Shown one piece after another: positions 37,138-47,738 of a stretch of 64,000 nucleotides of DNA. Source of the stretch: Diploscapter coronatus (taxonomy: Eukaryota; Nematoda; Chromadorea; Rhabditida; Rhabditidae); NCBI GenBank assembly GCA_964036155.1, contig OZ038423.1, forward strand, positions 2,495,249-2,559,248, written 5' to 3'. The first letter of the stretch is position 1. The number at the start of each line of letters is the position of its first letter. Made by a program: the position numbers and the translations under genes. The notes beneath the pieces were generated by a model. The model was not told the DNA's origin. It ran no database searches and saw only the letters and a list, made by a program, of their open reading frames with translations.

Positions 37138-40100
37138 ATGAAAATGGCTCTTCACTTTTATAACGATCTGTTTATCGGATGGATCATATTTGTTATCGTT
37201 ACACTGGTAAATGGAGGTAATTTTTGAAACATATATTTTAAAAATCTACGAGTCTTAAAATTTCAGAAATTTCCCAGTACAGCAGTGAGGAATTAGTATG
37301 AAATTTTGAATTCTTTATATTTTTCTGCAAAAAAATATTTTAGACGAACGACGATGTTGAATTGGCATCAACGCACAAAATAGATAACGATCGGGTATGC
37401 ATTTTGAAATCCATAAATAAATTTCGAGATATAAAATCCCAGATAATGACGATTAGCAGCAAATTTACGCCGGCAAAAATCGATTCCCAAGTTCAAAAGG
37501 AGTTGGAGAGTATTCACAAAGGTAAGCTTCGCCACAACAAATCAATCAAATTAGCATATTTAGTGAAGGATTTGCCCCCTTTCGCGTTTAGCGAAGATGA
37601 ATATTACAACGAAATCTTGGAAGGCTTGAAGAAAAATGAGAGCTTCTACATAAGTCATGCTAATATGGAGTTTACTGTAAGCTTCTTTTTATTTTTCGAT
37701 TTGAATACAAATTTTTCAATTTGATAAGTTTCACAAAATTTCAAATACTATAATCGAAGAAACAAAATTAGTTTATTTATTGACCAAAACCAAAGACTTC
37801 ATGAACAAAAACAATTTAATTAGGGCGACAGTAAAAAGCCGACCTTCACTAAAACCATCCAATTTCAAATTCCCGATATCTCCAGTCCAATGGATCAGTT
37901 ACCCGTCCTTCCTCCATCAAGAGAATCCAAAGAACTCGGTAAACTGGGATTTTTGCCCAACTTTGTATAAACCCATTAAGAGCTGCTAACCTTCCCGCAA
38001 ACTCAAGCAACGACAGTCAGTGACAGAGTCATGCCATCTCCTGAGGATCTGTGGTTTTCGGATATCGGTAAGTTGAAAAGATTTTTCTCCTAAAATGGAT
38101 GTTTGCAGACCGATTTTCTCCTGATGTCACAAGCGTGAAATCTACGACTGTTATCGGTATTTTCTGCTTAGAACTTTTAAGGAAATATAAATTTTTAGAG
38201 CCCTATCCTCCTGATGCCTCAACTACCTCAACCTCAAGCAAGAAGACAACAACAACTACTACTGTTACTAAACCCTTAACAACGACAACAACAAGCACAA
38301 CAACAGCAACAACGACAACAACGACAACAACAAGACCTATTCAACTCACCACGAACCAGGCTGTTACGGAGAGCGTTCCTAGTTGTATGGACAATTTCTT
38401 TTCAAAAATTTTGAAATTTCTAATTCAGATCCCCCTCCTATAACCGTATATCCAATCTCTAAAGCCCAATTTAAACTCGAGCAGGCCAAGGAAATATTGA
38501 GACTTCTCGGGAATTCAATTGATGTGGTACGAATTTCGAATCTTTATCAAAAGCAGATATTCTGGTTTCAGAATCTGCAACCAAAATTTTACGATGAAAA
38601 AGTACCGAAGAAGGGAAAATCTCGACGACGCGTAGTGAATTTTTATGAGGTCCTAAAAGATGGGAACATTTCAGAGATTACGAGCCAGGACACGCGTGAA
38701 AAACGCGAAGAGAAGTCATTTCATGGGCAAGACACTGGACGTCATCTGTGATAGCTGCGGGAAGATCAAGTACTATGGAATCACCGGAAGAAGAAGGCTG
38801 AGAGCTGCGGCTAGGGCAAAGAAGAGAGTACCGTACGCGGAAAACGCGGTATGCATCTGAGTTTATTATCGGTCTTGAGCATGATATCAATACCATTAGT
38901 CAGACAAATATGCACGTCAGTGACTGGAGTGAATGAGGTCTTTACGTAATTTCTTGAAACATACGATAATATCTGAAGTTCACTTAAAGCTGCAATATTT
39001 TACATATTCTTTTCTTATTTTGCTCTTGGTTATATAGAGCAACTACGCTAAAGTTTGAAAAGATGCCCGGTCATATCGTTTTCTGAAACCGACAACTTTC
39101 ATTTCCAGGATCCAAAGCCGTTGGAAGCGATAAACGACATCGTGCTTCCTGCTCAAGTGGCTAGTGCTCTCACTCCTCTGCCAACTATTCCGACAGCCAG
39201 TCTTCCGAATCCTCTCAGGGTTCAGAACCCGTCGACCCCGAAGAATCTGATGACGGACGATGAACAAGCCTATCGAATCAGCCGTCTTCCGCCGGTTTAC
39301 GCGCCTGTTGTTGGGTTGAGAACCAACCAGATTCACATCGCGATGGTGTCAAGCAAGCGGAAGAAGCATCGCAAGAACCTCAGCAAGAAAGTAAGCTAGG
39401 AGGATACAGCACTGGCCAAATTTATATATACACCTTTGAAAATGGTTTTAGCCCAGTTTATTCATTTGTACTGAACCAATCCGGTTGGAATTTTACAGCA
39501 ATATCGGGATACCATATTGTAAAAGTGCGCAAAAGTTAACCTCGGATTGGTTAACTATATGTGGATGAACTGGGGCTGAAACCAATACAAAAGTATGCAT
39601 ATGCATGAATCTTTCTGCGCATGGAAGCTTTTTCCATTTGCAAATCTATCTCCATTTTGTTCAAATCAAATCACTCGTGAGGAATGCAAACATACTTCAG
39701 AAGCTCCTGAGGCGGAACGAGCTCAAACGTCCGACCATCACTCGGAGTCGTCGCGTTCCAATCGCCGTAAAGCCAGTTGTTCCGATCGAGCCGCCGATTT
39801 CCCAGTCCATTATCAAGCGGCCCATCTTCCGACGGCGCAAGCGACGTGTCAGGAAACTCCGCATTCACGGCACGAACACCGCCACTAATATTCGCCAGCC
39901 CATCGGATTCCCGATCATTCTCGATGAGTTCCCCGCATCTGCTGTACACAGGAACGTCCGCACCAGGCGAAAATCGCGTATTCAAGCTATCCGTGCGAAA
40001 AACCTTAACCTATTTGGACATCATCATCGATCATTTTTAGACCCCGAAGACAAGAGCGAAGCCGCGCGAGAGCCCCTCAACTTGAAGCCGCCCAAGTACG

Positions 40101-41703
40101 CCAGGTTCAGTGCTCCACATGCGACGAAGCCGCATGACGCCGACGAAATCCAAACGCTGCTGAGGATCCTGCAGGACGAGCAAGCAACAAGAAGGTTCGT
40201 AAAGAGGCTGTCTCAGAGACAGTACATCCATTTGAAAGACATAATCGTGGGTTTGAGACGAAAAATCACAAAGTCTCGTCGGTACCGTCCGAGGTCTTGG
40301 GGAAGGCGGTCGAAGTACTATCGTCGCAAGCACTATCCGCGATCGAGAGTTCGTGCCAGCTTCCATCGACCATACCATCGTCGTCATGGCTACAGAAGAG
40401 GCCATAGACGGGGTCATCGTTATGGGCGAAATCGAATCTACGCACCGTATCAGAATAGTGGTAGAGCGAGGAACTCTCACTATAAAGTCTACCGTGATAA
40501 TCCAATAAGTCACACCTCGAAGAAGTCTAAGACTGACAAGCACCAGAAGGTCTGGAAGCGGGTTGGGAAGCACAAGGATGGGGCGAGATTTTGGGATCCT
40601 GAGATCATCCTGGGGAAGGTGTGGAAGCCGAAGGCGATACATCGACATCTACTGGAGAATCTGAAGATGATCGATGCGAAGGACGAAAAGAAGAAGGAGC
40701 TGATGAAGAAGAAGAAGAAAAAGGAGGAGGAGGAGGAGGAGGAGGAGGAGGAGGAGAGGAAAAGGCGCACTAGAAAGCGTTCGAAGGACCGCAAGAAGAA
40801 GAATCGGAAGAAGTTCGGCAAGAAACTCCGAGCCAAGGCGCGGGGAAGGAAGGCTGGGAGGAAGTCGGAGGGGCGGAGAAGGACGACCAAACCACCCGAC
40901 GTCATGGAGTGGACCGACCAAGCCATCGAGCGCTCGGGCTATCGGTACCCATTTCCAGACGTCCGGGACAGCCCAACGCATGATGGTAGCTAATTTTTTA
41001 GTTCTGTAAAAATGCTAGCACATCAGTTCCATAAGTTCCAGCTATTTTGGTATATAGGTTCACGTTTTAGAATGGTACTTTTGGATTCGTTTGTTTGGTT
41101 CGAGAAAAATAACTGAAATGCGCATAAAATTAAAAAGTATAATAGGTTTCACTTTATTTGGTATAGAAATTCATAGACAATTGTCAGTATTCTCAAAGGA
41201 ATTGGTCCGTTATAGAATTAATTTAATTTTTAAATCGAGGAAAAATCATCCGATTCATCCGATTTCAGTTTCGACGAGGCGTTAATCGCCGAGGAGCGTC
41301 GGCTGCTGGCAGCGCAAGAGCAATTCGACACGGGTCAGACACGCGGAAGCAGAATAAGGCGACGATACATCGGTGTGGGACGGCCGCTGGGGGTGCAACC
41401 AGTCCTGAGGAGGGAGCGGAGAAGGAAACCTGCTAGAAGGGTAATTCGCATATCTCGACATGACTAAAATAGGCAATTACTAAATGACGGGGTGCTATAG
41501 TTAAGATAGACGAGAGGATGACAGTTGAAAAAATAGCGTAGGAAAGACACACTCCGCCATATAGTAATTACTATTAAAATAAGATTTTTCTCGCATAACT
41601 ACTATTTGGAATCATCATCATTACGATTTCGTTCGTTATTTTACTATAATTTGAGACATGAAAATTGAATTTGCAGGTGTGGAACAATTTAAACCGGCTG
41701 TAG
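37138..41703 (+). CDS. Very basic protein with N-terminal hydrophobic segment, unknown
   Basis: Function unknown. The exons that close in phase are 37138-37206, 37344-37676, 37824-37938, 37981-38067, 38109-38156, 38199-38384, 38429-38526, 38572-38631, 38675-38848, 39109-39390, 39701-40944, 41269-41440 and 41677-41703, giving about 964 residues. It opens with MKMALHFYND followed by a hydrophobic stretch (LFIGWIIFVIVTL), which suggests a signal peptide or signal anchor. Then comes a mixed-charge region, a threonine-rich linker in exon 6 (long ACA/ACG run, 38236-38337), and from exon 8 onward a strongly lysine/arginine-rich region including a run of glutamates at 40724-40756 and clusters such as RRRKPARR. 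Exon 9 has an isolated CDSCG. The donor of exon 11 (gtaccc) is weak; without that splice, translation stops at 40991-40993. A 48-nt segment at 39993-40040 has GT...TTTTTAG ends and is divisible by three, so it may be an optional intron. No homologue is recognised. The combination of secretion-like start and nuclear-like basic body is odd. Confidence 0.6.
38236..38337 (+). repeat. Coding threonine-rich tract
   Basis: ACA/ACG/ACT codons dominate exon 6 of the basic-protein gene and give runs of threonine broken by S, A and K. In an extracellular protein such a tract would be a mucin-type O-glycosylation linker. It is probably length-variable between strains. Confidence 0.85.
39444..39582. mobile_element. 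Foldback element in an intron of the basic-protein gene
   Basis: GGTTTTAGCCCAGTTTATTCA on the left is matched on the right by the complement of GGTTTCAGCCCCAGTTCATCC. The inner arms pair through AACCAATCCG / CGGATTGGTT and CAATATCGG / CCATATTG. It fills most of the 310-nt intron between exons 10 and 11. Confidence 0.75.
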
Positions 41704-42959
41704 GCTATAATTTGGTAAATTTATAGATTTATTTTCACGAAAACTGGAGATTCTAAAGCTTAGTAAGTTGCACAAAATCTCAAATTTCCTAATTCAGTTG
41801 CCTTATGAATCTACTACTTTCATTTCTAACTGTTGAATTTTGTAAATCTCAATTTTTTTTCTAATTTTACATTTTTACAAAAATTCAACGACCCAAGACT
41901 CTCATGTGCCATACGGTTATTAGTTTATTGTTTTAGGAACGTATTTTATTTTTACATTTCGCTAATAATAAATAATTTTTGCTATTGAATAGAAGTGCAA
42001 ACTAAGCTGTCAATCGATTCTCTTTTCATGTTATCCCAAAGGAAGAGAGAGAAGTAATGCCACCTGGCATGCATGAACATTTGAAACGCCCTTTATTTGG
42101 CAATTTTGGTTGAATTGGAATTTTCTTTATTTTTTCTGCTATAAAAAATCTCATAGTCTTAATATATGCTTCTGAAATCATTTTTTACCGACTATATTAA
42201 CTTTTATCGGCAATTTTCAAAAATTTTTTTCTTTTAAATCAATAATTTCTCCTACTCTAACACGTTTGTCGTGTTCACGACACCATACTCAAATTTGTAG
42301 ATCCAACATAAATCAATTATTTCTCCTTTCATCTATGTCGCTAGCACATATCCAGTTTGACCTTTCATTCTCCATAAACCTGCATTGATTTCCTCTTTTC
42401 TTATCCATGACCATTCTCGACTTCTCTCTCGAATTTCCATGGTCTCTAATGAGGCGCCGAATCCATCAAATAAGAATTCGAATGTGAATCGAATCTAAAA
42501 GTGAAATCCTCTTCATATGTTTTTTCGATTCACGAGTCGATTTTGGTTTGATTTGTAAATTGAAAGCCCAAGCTTTAGAAGTGCTTTCTTGATTTTTCTC
42601 TAGATGTTCGAATTTAGAACTAAAATCATCATTTGTTTTTTATTCATAAGTCAATTGTTATTCCTTTTCTAAATTTAAAATTTTGAATTTCAGCTTTTTA
42701 TGTTTCAAAAAGTTGCATATAACTCGACATAATGGATAGTTGATTTTATTGCTCACTAGGTGGGATATTTACTCAGAATACATCATTTTATTTCTAGAAC
42801 GATTATGATCCATCAAAGCTTGTGGTCATATTCAAATTTTGGATATTGTGAATAGGAAAATAAAAAATGATCTAGTTAGAGTTATCGTTTCATTTGGTTT
42901 TTTTTTAAGAATCTTCTAATTTTAGATCCTCATTTATTCTAGTCTACTGAAATTTCACG
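41704..42959. other. Spacer between basic-protein and transferase genes
   Basis: AT-rich, with pyrimidine-rich stretches at 42,230-42,450 and no supported gene. It should hold the 3' UTR of the upstream gene and the promoter or leader-acceptor of the downstream one. An ACTTTA/TTTTAG-rich run precedes the start at 42,960. Confidence 0.5.
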
Positions 42960-45900
42960 ATGGGCTTTCAAGTGGCTCGTTTTACCATTAATCGCCGTCA
43001 GGTAATTTTCATCAACTATTTAAGTCCAGAATTAAATTAACTATTTTTTAACATAAAGTTATGAATATGATTTTAGAGAAAAAATATTCGGAATTGGATC
43101 CTACTCCTCATCGGAGGCTATTTATTCGTGGTTTGGAATCGGGAGGGCCATCGAACCTACTACGATTTGAACAGCGACTTCCACGACGGCAACGTACCAA
43201 ACAAGGGATTTTATGATGTGAAGAAATTCGAGACTGGCCAGGGAAAAGGGTGGCATAAGGTAAGTTTTCAAATTCTAAGAATTAGCTGCCTTGTAACTTT
43301 GTTCAACTTTCCACTCTCGGTAGATATTATTGAAACTATGGGATATTTCTATATTGGGTCGAAACGACAACAATTTTCAAACTGATAAAATTAGTGCCTT
43401 ATTTTCTGAAAAACGTATCATCGTAAAGTAGAAGATTTCTTGTGATATATGGACGATAAGAGCAACGAGTTGACCTTAAATATACGGAAAAATACTACCA
43501 AAATTCCGTAACATATTTCAAAGCTGATAAAAATTTTCAGATTCCCGATTACTCGATAAGACGAGAGGGGCCTGGTGAAAATGGTGCATCAGTTCATTTG
43601 GAAGGAGAAGAGAGGAAGCTCGCCGACAAACAGATCAAGGAGCTGTTCATGAATGTTATTGCTAGGTAGGATTTTTATTATAGTGAAAAGGTATTTGATA
43701 AATTAATACGGTAATGTCTACTAAAGTATTTTATGAACTCGTAAATACACTGATTTCCTTAACTTATGCCTTATTGCTTTTATTAATCGTCTATTTGATG
43801 ATTAAAGTTAACATTGTTCTAATTCAGTGACAAAATCTCGCTGGACCGAAGTATCCCAGACTCTCGAAATCAAGACTGCCGAAAAATGACGTATCCCTCA
43901 GACCTACCACCAGCATCGGTGGTGATCGTCTTCACAAATGAGTTCTTTTCTTGTAAGTCGATTTTTTAGCATTGATAATCAGACGTCAGGGCGTTTTCCA
44001 CCACAAAAACTCGCCGTCATCATCTCTCATCCCATTATTAGGGATGGTAATTCAGACGCTGACTAGAATAAATCACCACGTAAGGGATATTTGCGACGGA
44101 AGACGCCCTAGCGTCTGTTGGTAGTTTGACATTCGTCAGGAACGTAGTGCGAATGAGGCATACACATTTTTAAACATGATCTCCACAGAACTTGAAACGC
44201 ACTTCAATTCAAAGGAACTAGCAAATGTTTTCGCAGAAAAGGACTGATAATGTTGAAATTCAATCATGCTCAATATAGACGCTTAGACCGCCATTCAGCT
44301 ACCATTTCAAGATATAATTTAAAACTTATTTCAAATAAAAAGTTTGTAATTATTCTAAAATTCACCAACTTCAGCCGTCATGCGTACGGTCCACTCGATC
44401 GTGAATCGTAGTCCCCCTCACCTCCTTCACGAAGTGATTCTGGTTGATGACGTTAGTGATCGAGGTCTCTGAAATCCAGACCTTAATTTTCAGTTTTTTT
44501 TTCTAAATTCAGAAGAACTTGGCGACAAACTCTCTGAACATATCAAACGATTTGGATCTCTGGTCAAGTTAATTCGATCTAAAGAAAGACTTGGATTGAT
44601 CAGGTAAAATTGCATTTATTCAAAAAGTTCGTGAATACTTTGTTACTAGATTAACAGATCACGTTTGATGACAAAGTAGTCGTGATACAAAATTTCAGGG
44701 CCAAATTAATGGGCGCTAGAGCAGCTACCGGAGACGTGCTGATATTTTTGGACGCTCACTGTGAAGCTAACACTGGATGGTATTTTTTTTTTAATCTGGA
44801 CACCTAAAGATAATTTTAGGATCGAACCTATTCTAGCTAGGATCAAAGAAAGCCCTTCTGCGGTAGTTCTACCAGTGATCGACGCGATTTCTGATAGCAG
44901 TATGCAGTACATGGGAGGATCGCATGGTATGGGTTTTTGAATAATTCTGGAAAGTCATAATAGCGTCGCAGCGTGTGAAATGGTATGGGAGGGTAACCTC
45001 TGTCTTATCCTCTAGTCTATTCTTGCTATATTATTTCGCACGCCACTATGTTACGAATTAGACAAATTGCCGATTTTCCTAAGATGGGATTTTCTGAAGA
45101 ATGATTTCAGGAGGTGTGGGGTCATTCTGGTGGTCACTTCATTACTCGATGGATGGGCTACCAGAGTCGGAACGGTTGAGGAGAAAAAATCCGAATACGG
45201 ACTATATTAGGTAGGTAAGGTTAGTACTCTATGGAGAGTACTAATTATCTAGTGTTTATTTGATTCCTATTTTAATGAAACACGCATCTCAAAAATGCTT
45301 CGAAATCAAAATCAAAGACAGGCCTCTAATAATTTCAAACATCATTGTGCCGTCCACAGGACAGCGCAACGGAGGTTTTATTCGTTTCAATTACTAGAAT
45401 TCGATAGATTCGACAACGCATATGAACTACCATTTTTAACTATTAATTTGACAAACTACTTTATGAAACGTATACAAAATCCTCTATAATTTTATGCTCA
45501 AGACTCAAATTTGTGAGTTTCCAACTACTTTGTTTAGATCGCCCACAATGCCGGGCGGCCTGTTTGCTGCTAATCGCGAATACTTCTTCCACATTGGATC
45601 CTACGATGAAGAGATGGATATTTGGGGTGATTTCCTTTCAAATTCGAAATTTTTATCAATCGTTATTAATTTAGGCGGTGAAAACCTCGAGATATCGTTT
45701 CGGGTATGTTTCAGGAGAACCTAAGGTTGATATGTAGAAAATTTGAATAGTTTTTTTCCTGATATTTGCTCCAAAATTTGCAATCAAATTTGATAATTAT
45801 TGAATATTTTAGGTCTGGATGTGCGGTGGAAGCCTCGAAATTTTACCCTGTTCTCACGTCGGCCATATCTACCGATCTGGACATCCTTACGATATGACGG

Positions 45901-47281
45901 GTAGGTATTTGCTCTAATTATATTATGTACTACTTTAGATCATCAAAAACTAATTAGACACTTTTCCAAATAGTTTAGCGCCCTAACAGTCTGAAACATA
46001 TTTAAATGCCAATTCCAGGAAGAAATCACAACAAAGACGTTCACGGTACGAATTCAAAGAGATTGGCCGATGTTTGGATGGATGATTACAAACGATACTT
46101 CTACATGTATCGAGTCGGGTTGAGGGATAGCGTGAGTATTCTTTTTATTGGCTATCAAATTAAACTCTCATATATAATTTCATAATTGAAATTGAATAGT
46201 TTTAAGATGACGTAATTATTTAATTAAGCTTTTTAAAGATGGTGTAACTATTCATTAATTAATTTCTCGAAAATAACGTATTTATTTTTAATTGATTTTT
46301 AGGATAACACAATAGTTTACTTTTAGACCGATAATATCGGGGATTTGACCTCAAGAATCGAACTTCGAAAACGCCTGAAATGCCATAGTTTCAAATGGTT
46401 TTTGGACAATATAGCGACGAATAAGGTTATTGTATATTTTAATAGAAGATCCTTTGTGATTATTAGCCCCAGATTATTAAAAGATCATGAACTTATATTT
46501 TGAATTTAAGATATTGAAGTTTTAGTTCCTATTCGATGAAAACGTCTACGCCTTTGGGAACGTTTCCAGTTCGAATGGGATATGTTTGGACACTCTTCAA
46601 AGACATGATCATAAGGTTTCTAAATTGGTTTTTGCTTAAGTAAAAAGTAGTTAAATTCAGACGCAAGTAGATCTGGGAATATATCAGTGTCAAGGAGGTG
46701 GAAGCTCGTCTCAGGTATGACAATTTTCCTCCTCCTTAGTTTTTATTTAAATAATGTATTCAAGATGTTCTCGATCTCTAAAGAAAAAGAATTACGCCGT
46801 GAAGTATCTTGCGTCGATGTTGGGGGTAGGGTTAGAGACGACACTTTCAAAGTCATCGTACGACATTGTAATCAGCATAAGCCGATTCAGTTTGAGCATA
46901 AACAGGTAATCAGTTATTTTTAATATACAACAAAAATTCTGATCTCTTATCGAAGTTTGAAATAGTTTAGTGGCTCGTTCGGTTGCCTTTGGCTATATTG
47001 TAGTAGCAAAAAACTTCTGAAGATATCGTAGTAAAAATTAATACATGTTTAAAATCAGGGAGGTGGCCTTCTGAAACATATCGATCGAAACCTCTGCCTT
47101 GATATGGAAGGCCTTAATTCTGGAGATGACCTGTTTTTCAAAAAGTGAGGAGATTTTGAACTTAGGAAACATTATCCGAAATTTTAGATGCGATGAAAGC
47201 AAGTCATCTCAGCAATGGAAATTCGCAAACTATTATCCCGAATTTTACAAACAACAAGAAAACGTCAAAGATGAAGAATAA
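42960..47281 (+). CDS. Polypeptide N-acetylgalactosaminyltransferase
   Basis: Transfers GalNAc from UDP-GalNAc to serine or threonine, the first step of mucin-type O-glycosylation, in the Golgi lumen. There are nineteen exons: 42960-43001, 43077-43259, 43541-43665, 43828-43952, 44375-44464, 44513-44603, 44699-44779, 44820-44926, 45111-45210, 45538-45626, 45675-45703, 45813-45900, 46019-46131, 46327-46425, 46526-46615, 46661-46714, 46765-46905, 47059-47144 and 47188-47281. All phases close, giving 608 residues, normal for the family. Residues 21-36 form the type II membrane anchor ([15 protein letters not shown]). The family 27 catalytic domain has VILVDD, the metal-binding DAH at 237-239 (FLDAHCE) and the Gal/GalNAc-T motif WGGEN at 344-348. 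A ricin-type lectin domain follows from about residue 460 ([32 protein letters not shown]). The usual FHNEA near the start of the domain reads FTNEF. The donor of exon 14 (gttatt) is unusual. The family assignment is firm, but I cannot say which worm gly paralogue it is. Confidence 0.95.
43978..44119. mobile_element. Family B inverted-repeat element, copy 1
   Basis: It lies in intron 4 of the GalNAc-transferase gene. The arms are CAGACGTCAGGGCGTTTTCC and the complement of CAGACGCTAGGGCGTCTTCC. The interior shares AAATATCCCTTA, GTCAGCGT and GATGATGAC with copy 2 at 50,086-50,223, in opposite orientation. It is non-coding. Confidence 0.85.
44960..45050. repeat. Foldback in transferase intron 8
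   Basis: GCAGCGTGTGAAATGGTATGG on the left pairs imperfectly with CTATATTATTTCGCACGCCACT on the right. It carries the GAAAT-GTATGGGA form of the foldback core and occupies half of the intron between 44,927 and 45,110. Confidence 0.55.
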
Positions 47282-47738
47282 TTTGCTATTTTTAGATATT
47301 TCTCAAATAGTGCACCTTAATAACAAATAATTATGCCTTGTTCCAAATATTGTGATACAAAACTTTGCCGTGCGTTGCTAATCAAGCTCTCTGGGTCATA
47401 ATACAATCTTCTGGGTATTAAATGTCGGAATTCTGTGATAGTTAGGAATTAATAAATTATTTGTGTACGTTTTGATATTTTGGAAATAAAATGATTGAAT
47501 TTAAAATTATTGTCGGAAATAGTGCGAAAAAAATTTTAATTCTCATAAACTATAAACTACGTTCTATTTATAGTTCACTACAAGCCATTCTCATTATCTT
47601 CCATTGTTCAAACAAAGGTGTTTTTCGATAAGAAACAGTCAAATAATAATAGACCAGTGAAACGAAACATTTTAGACCACCATATCGATTTTCGACATTT
47701 CTTTTTTTCAATTTTACCATCTTATTCAATTTTCAGAA
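47282..47738. other. Spacer between transferase and sulfurase genes
   Basis: 457 nt of AT-rich sequence with AATAAA-like signals near 47,445 and 47,485 that could end the transferase transcript. It ends in a U-rich ttttcag directly before the next ATG, a good acceptor for a spliced leader. No extra gene is visible. Confidence 0.6.

Noticed and set aside
39671..40981. Long open frames on the minus strand across exon 11 of the basic-protein gene
   Set aside because: They are shadows of the GC-rich coding strand. The plus strand has the phase-compatible introns.
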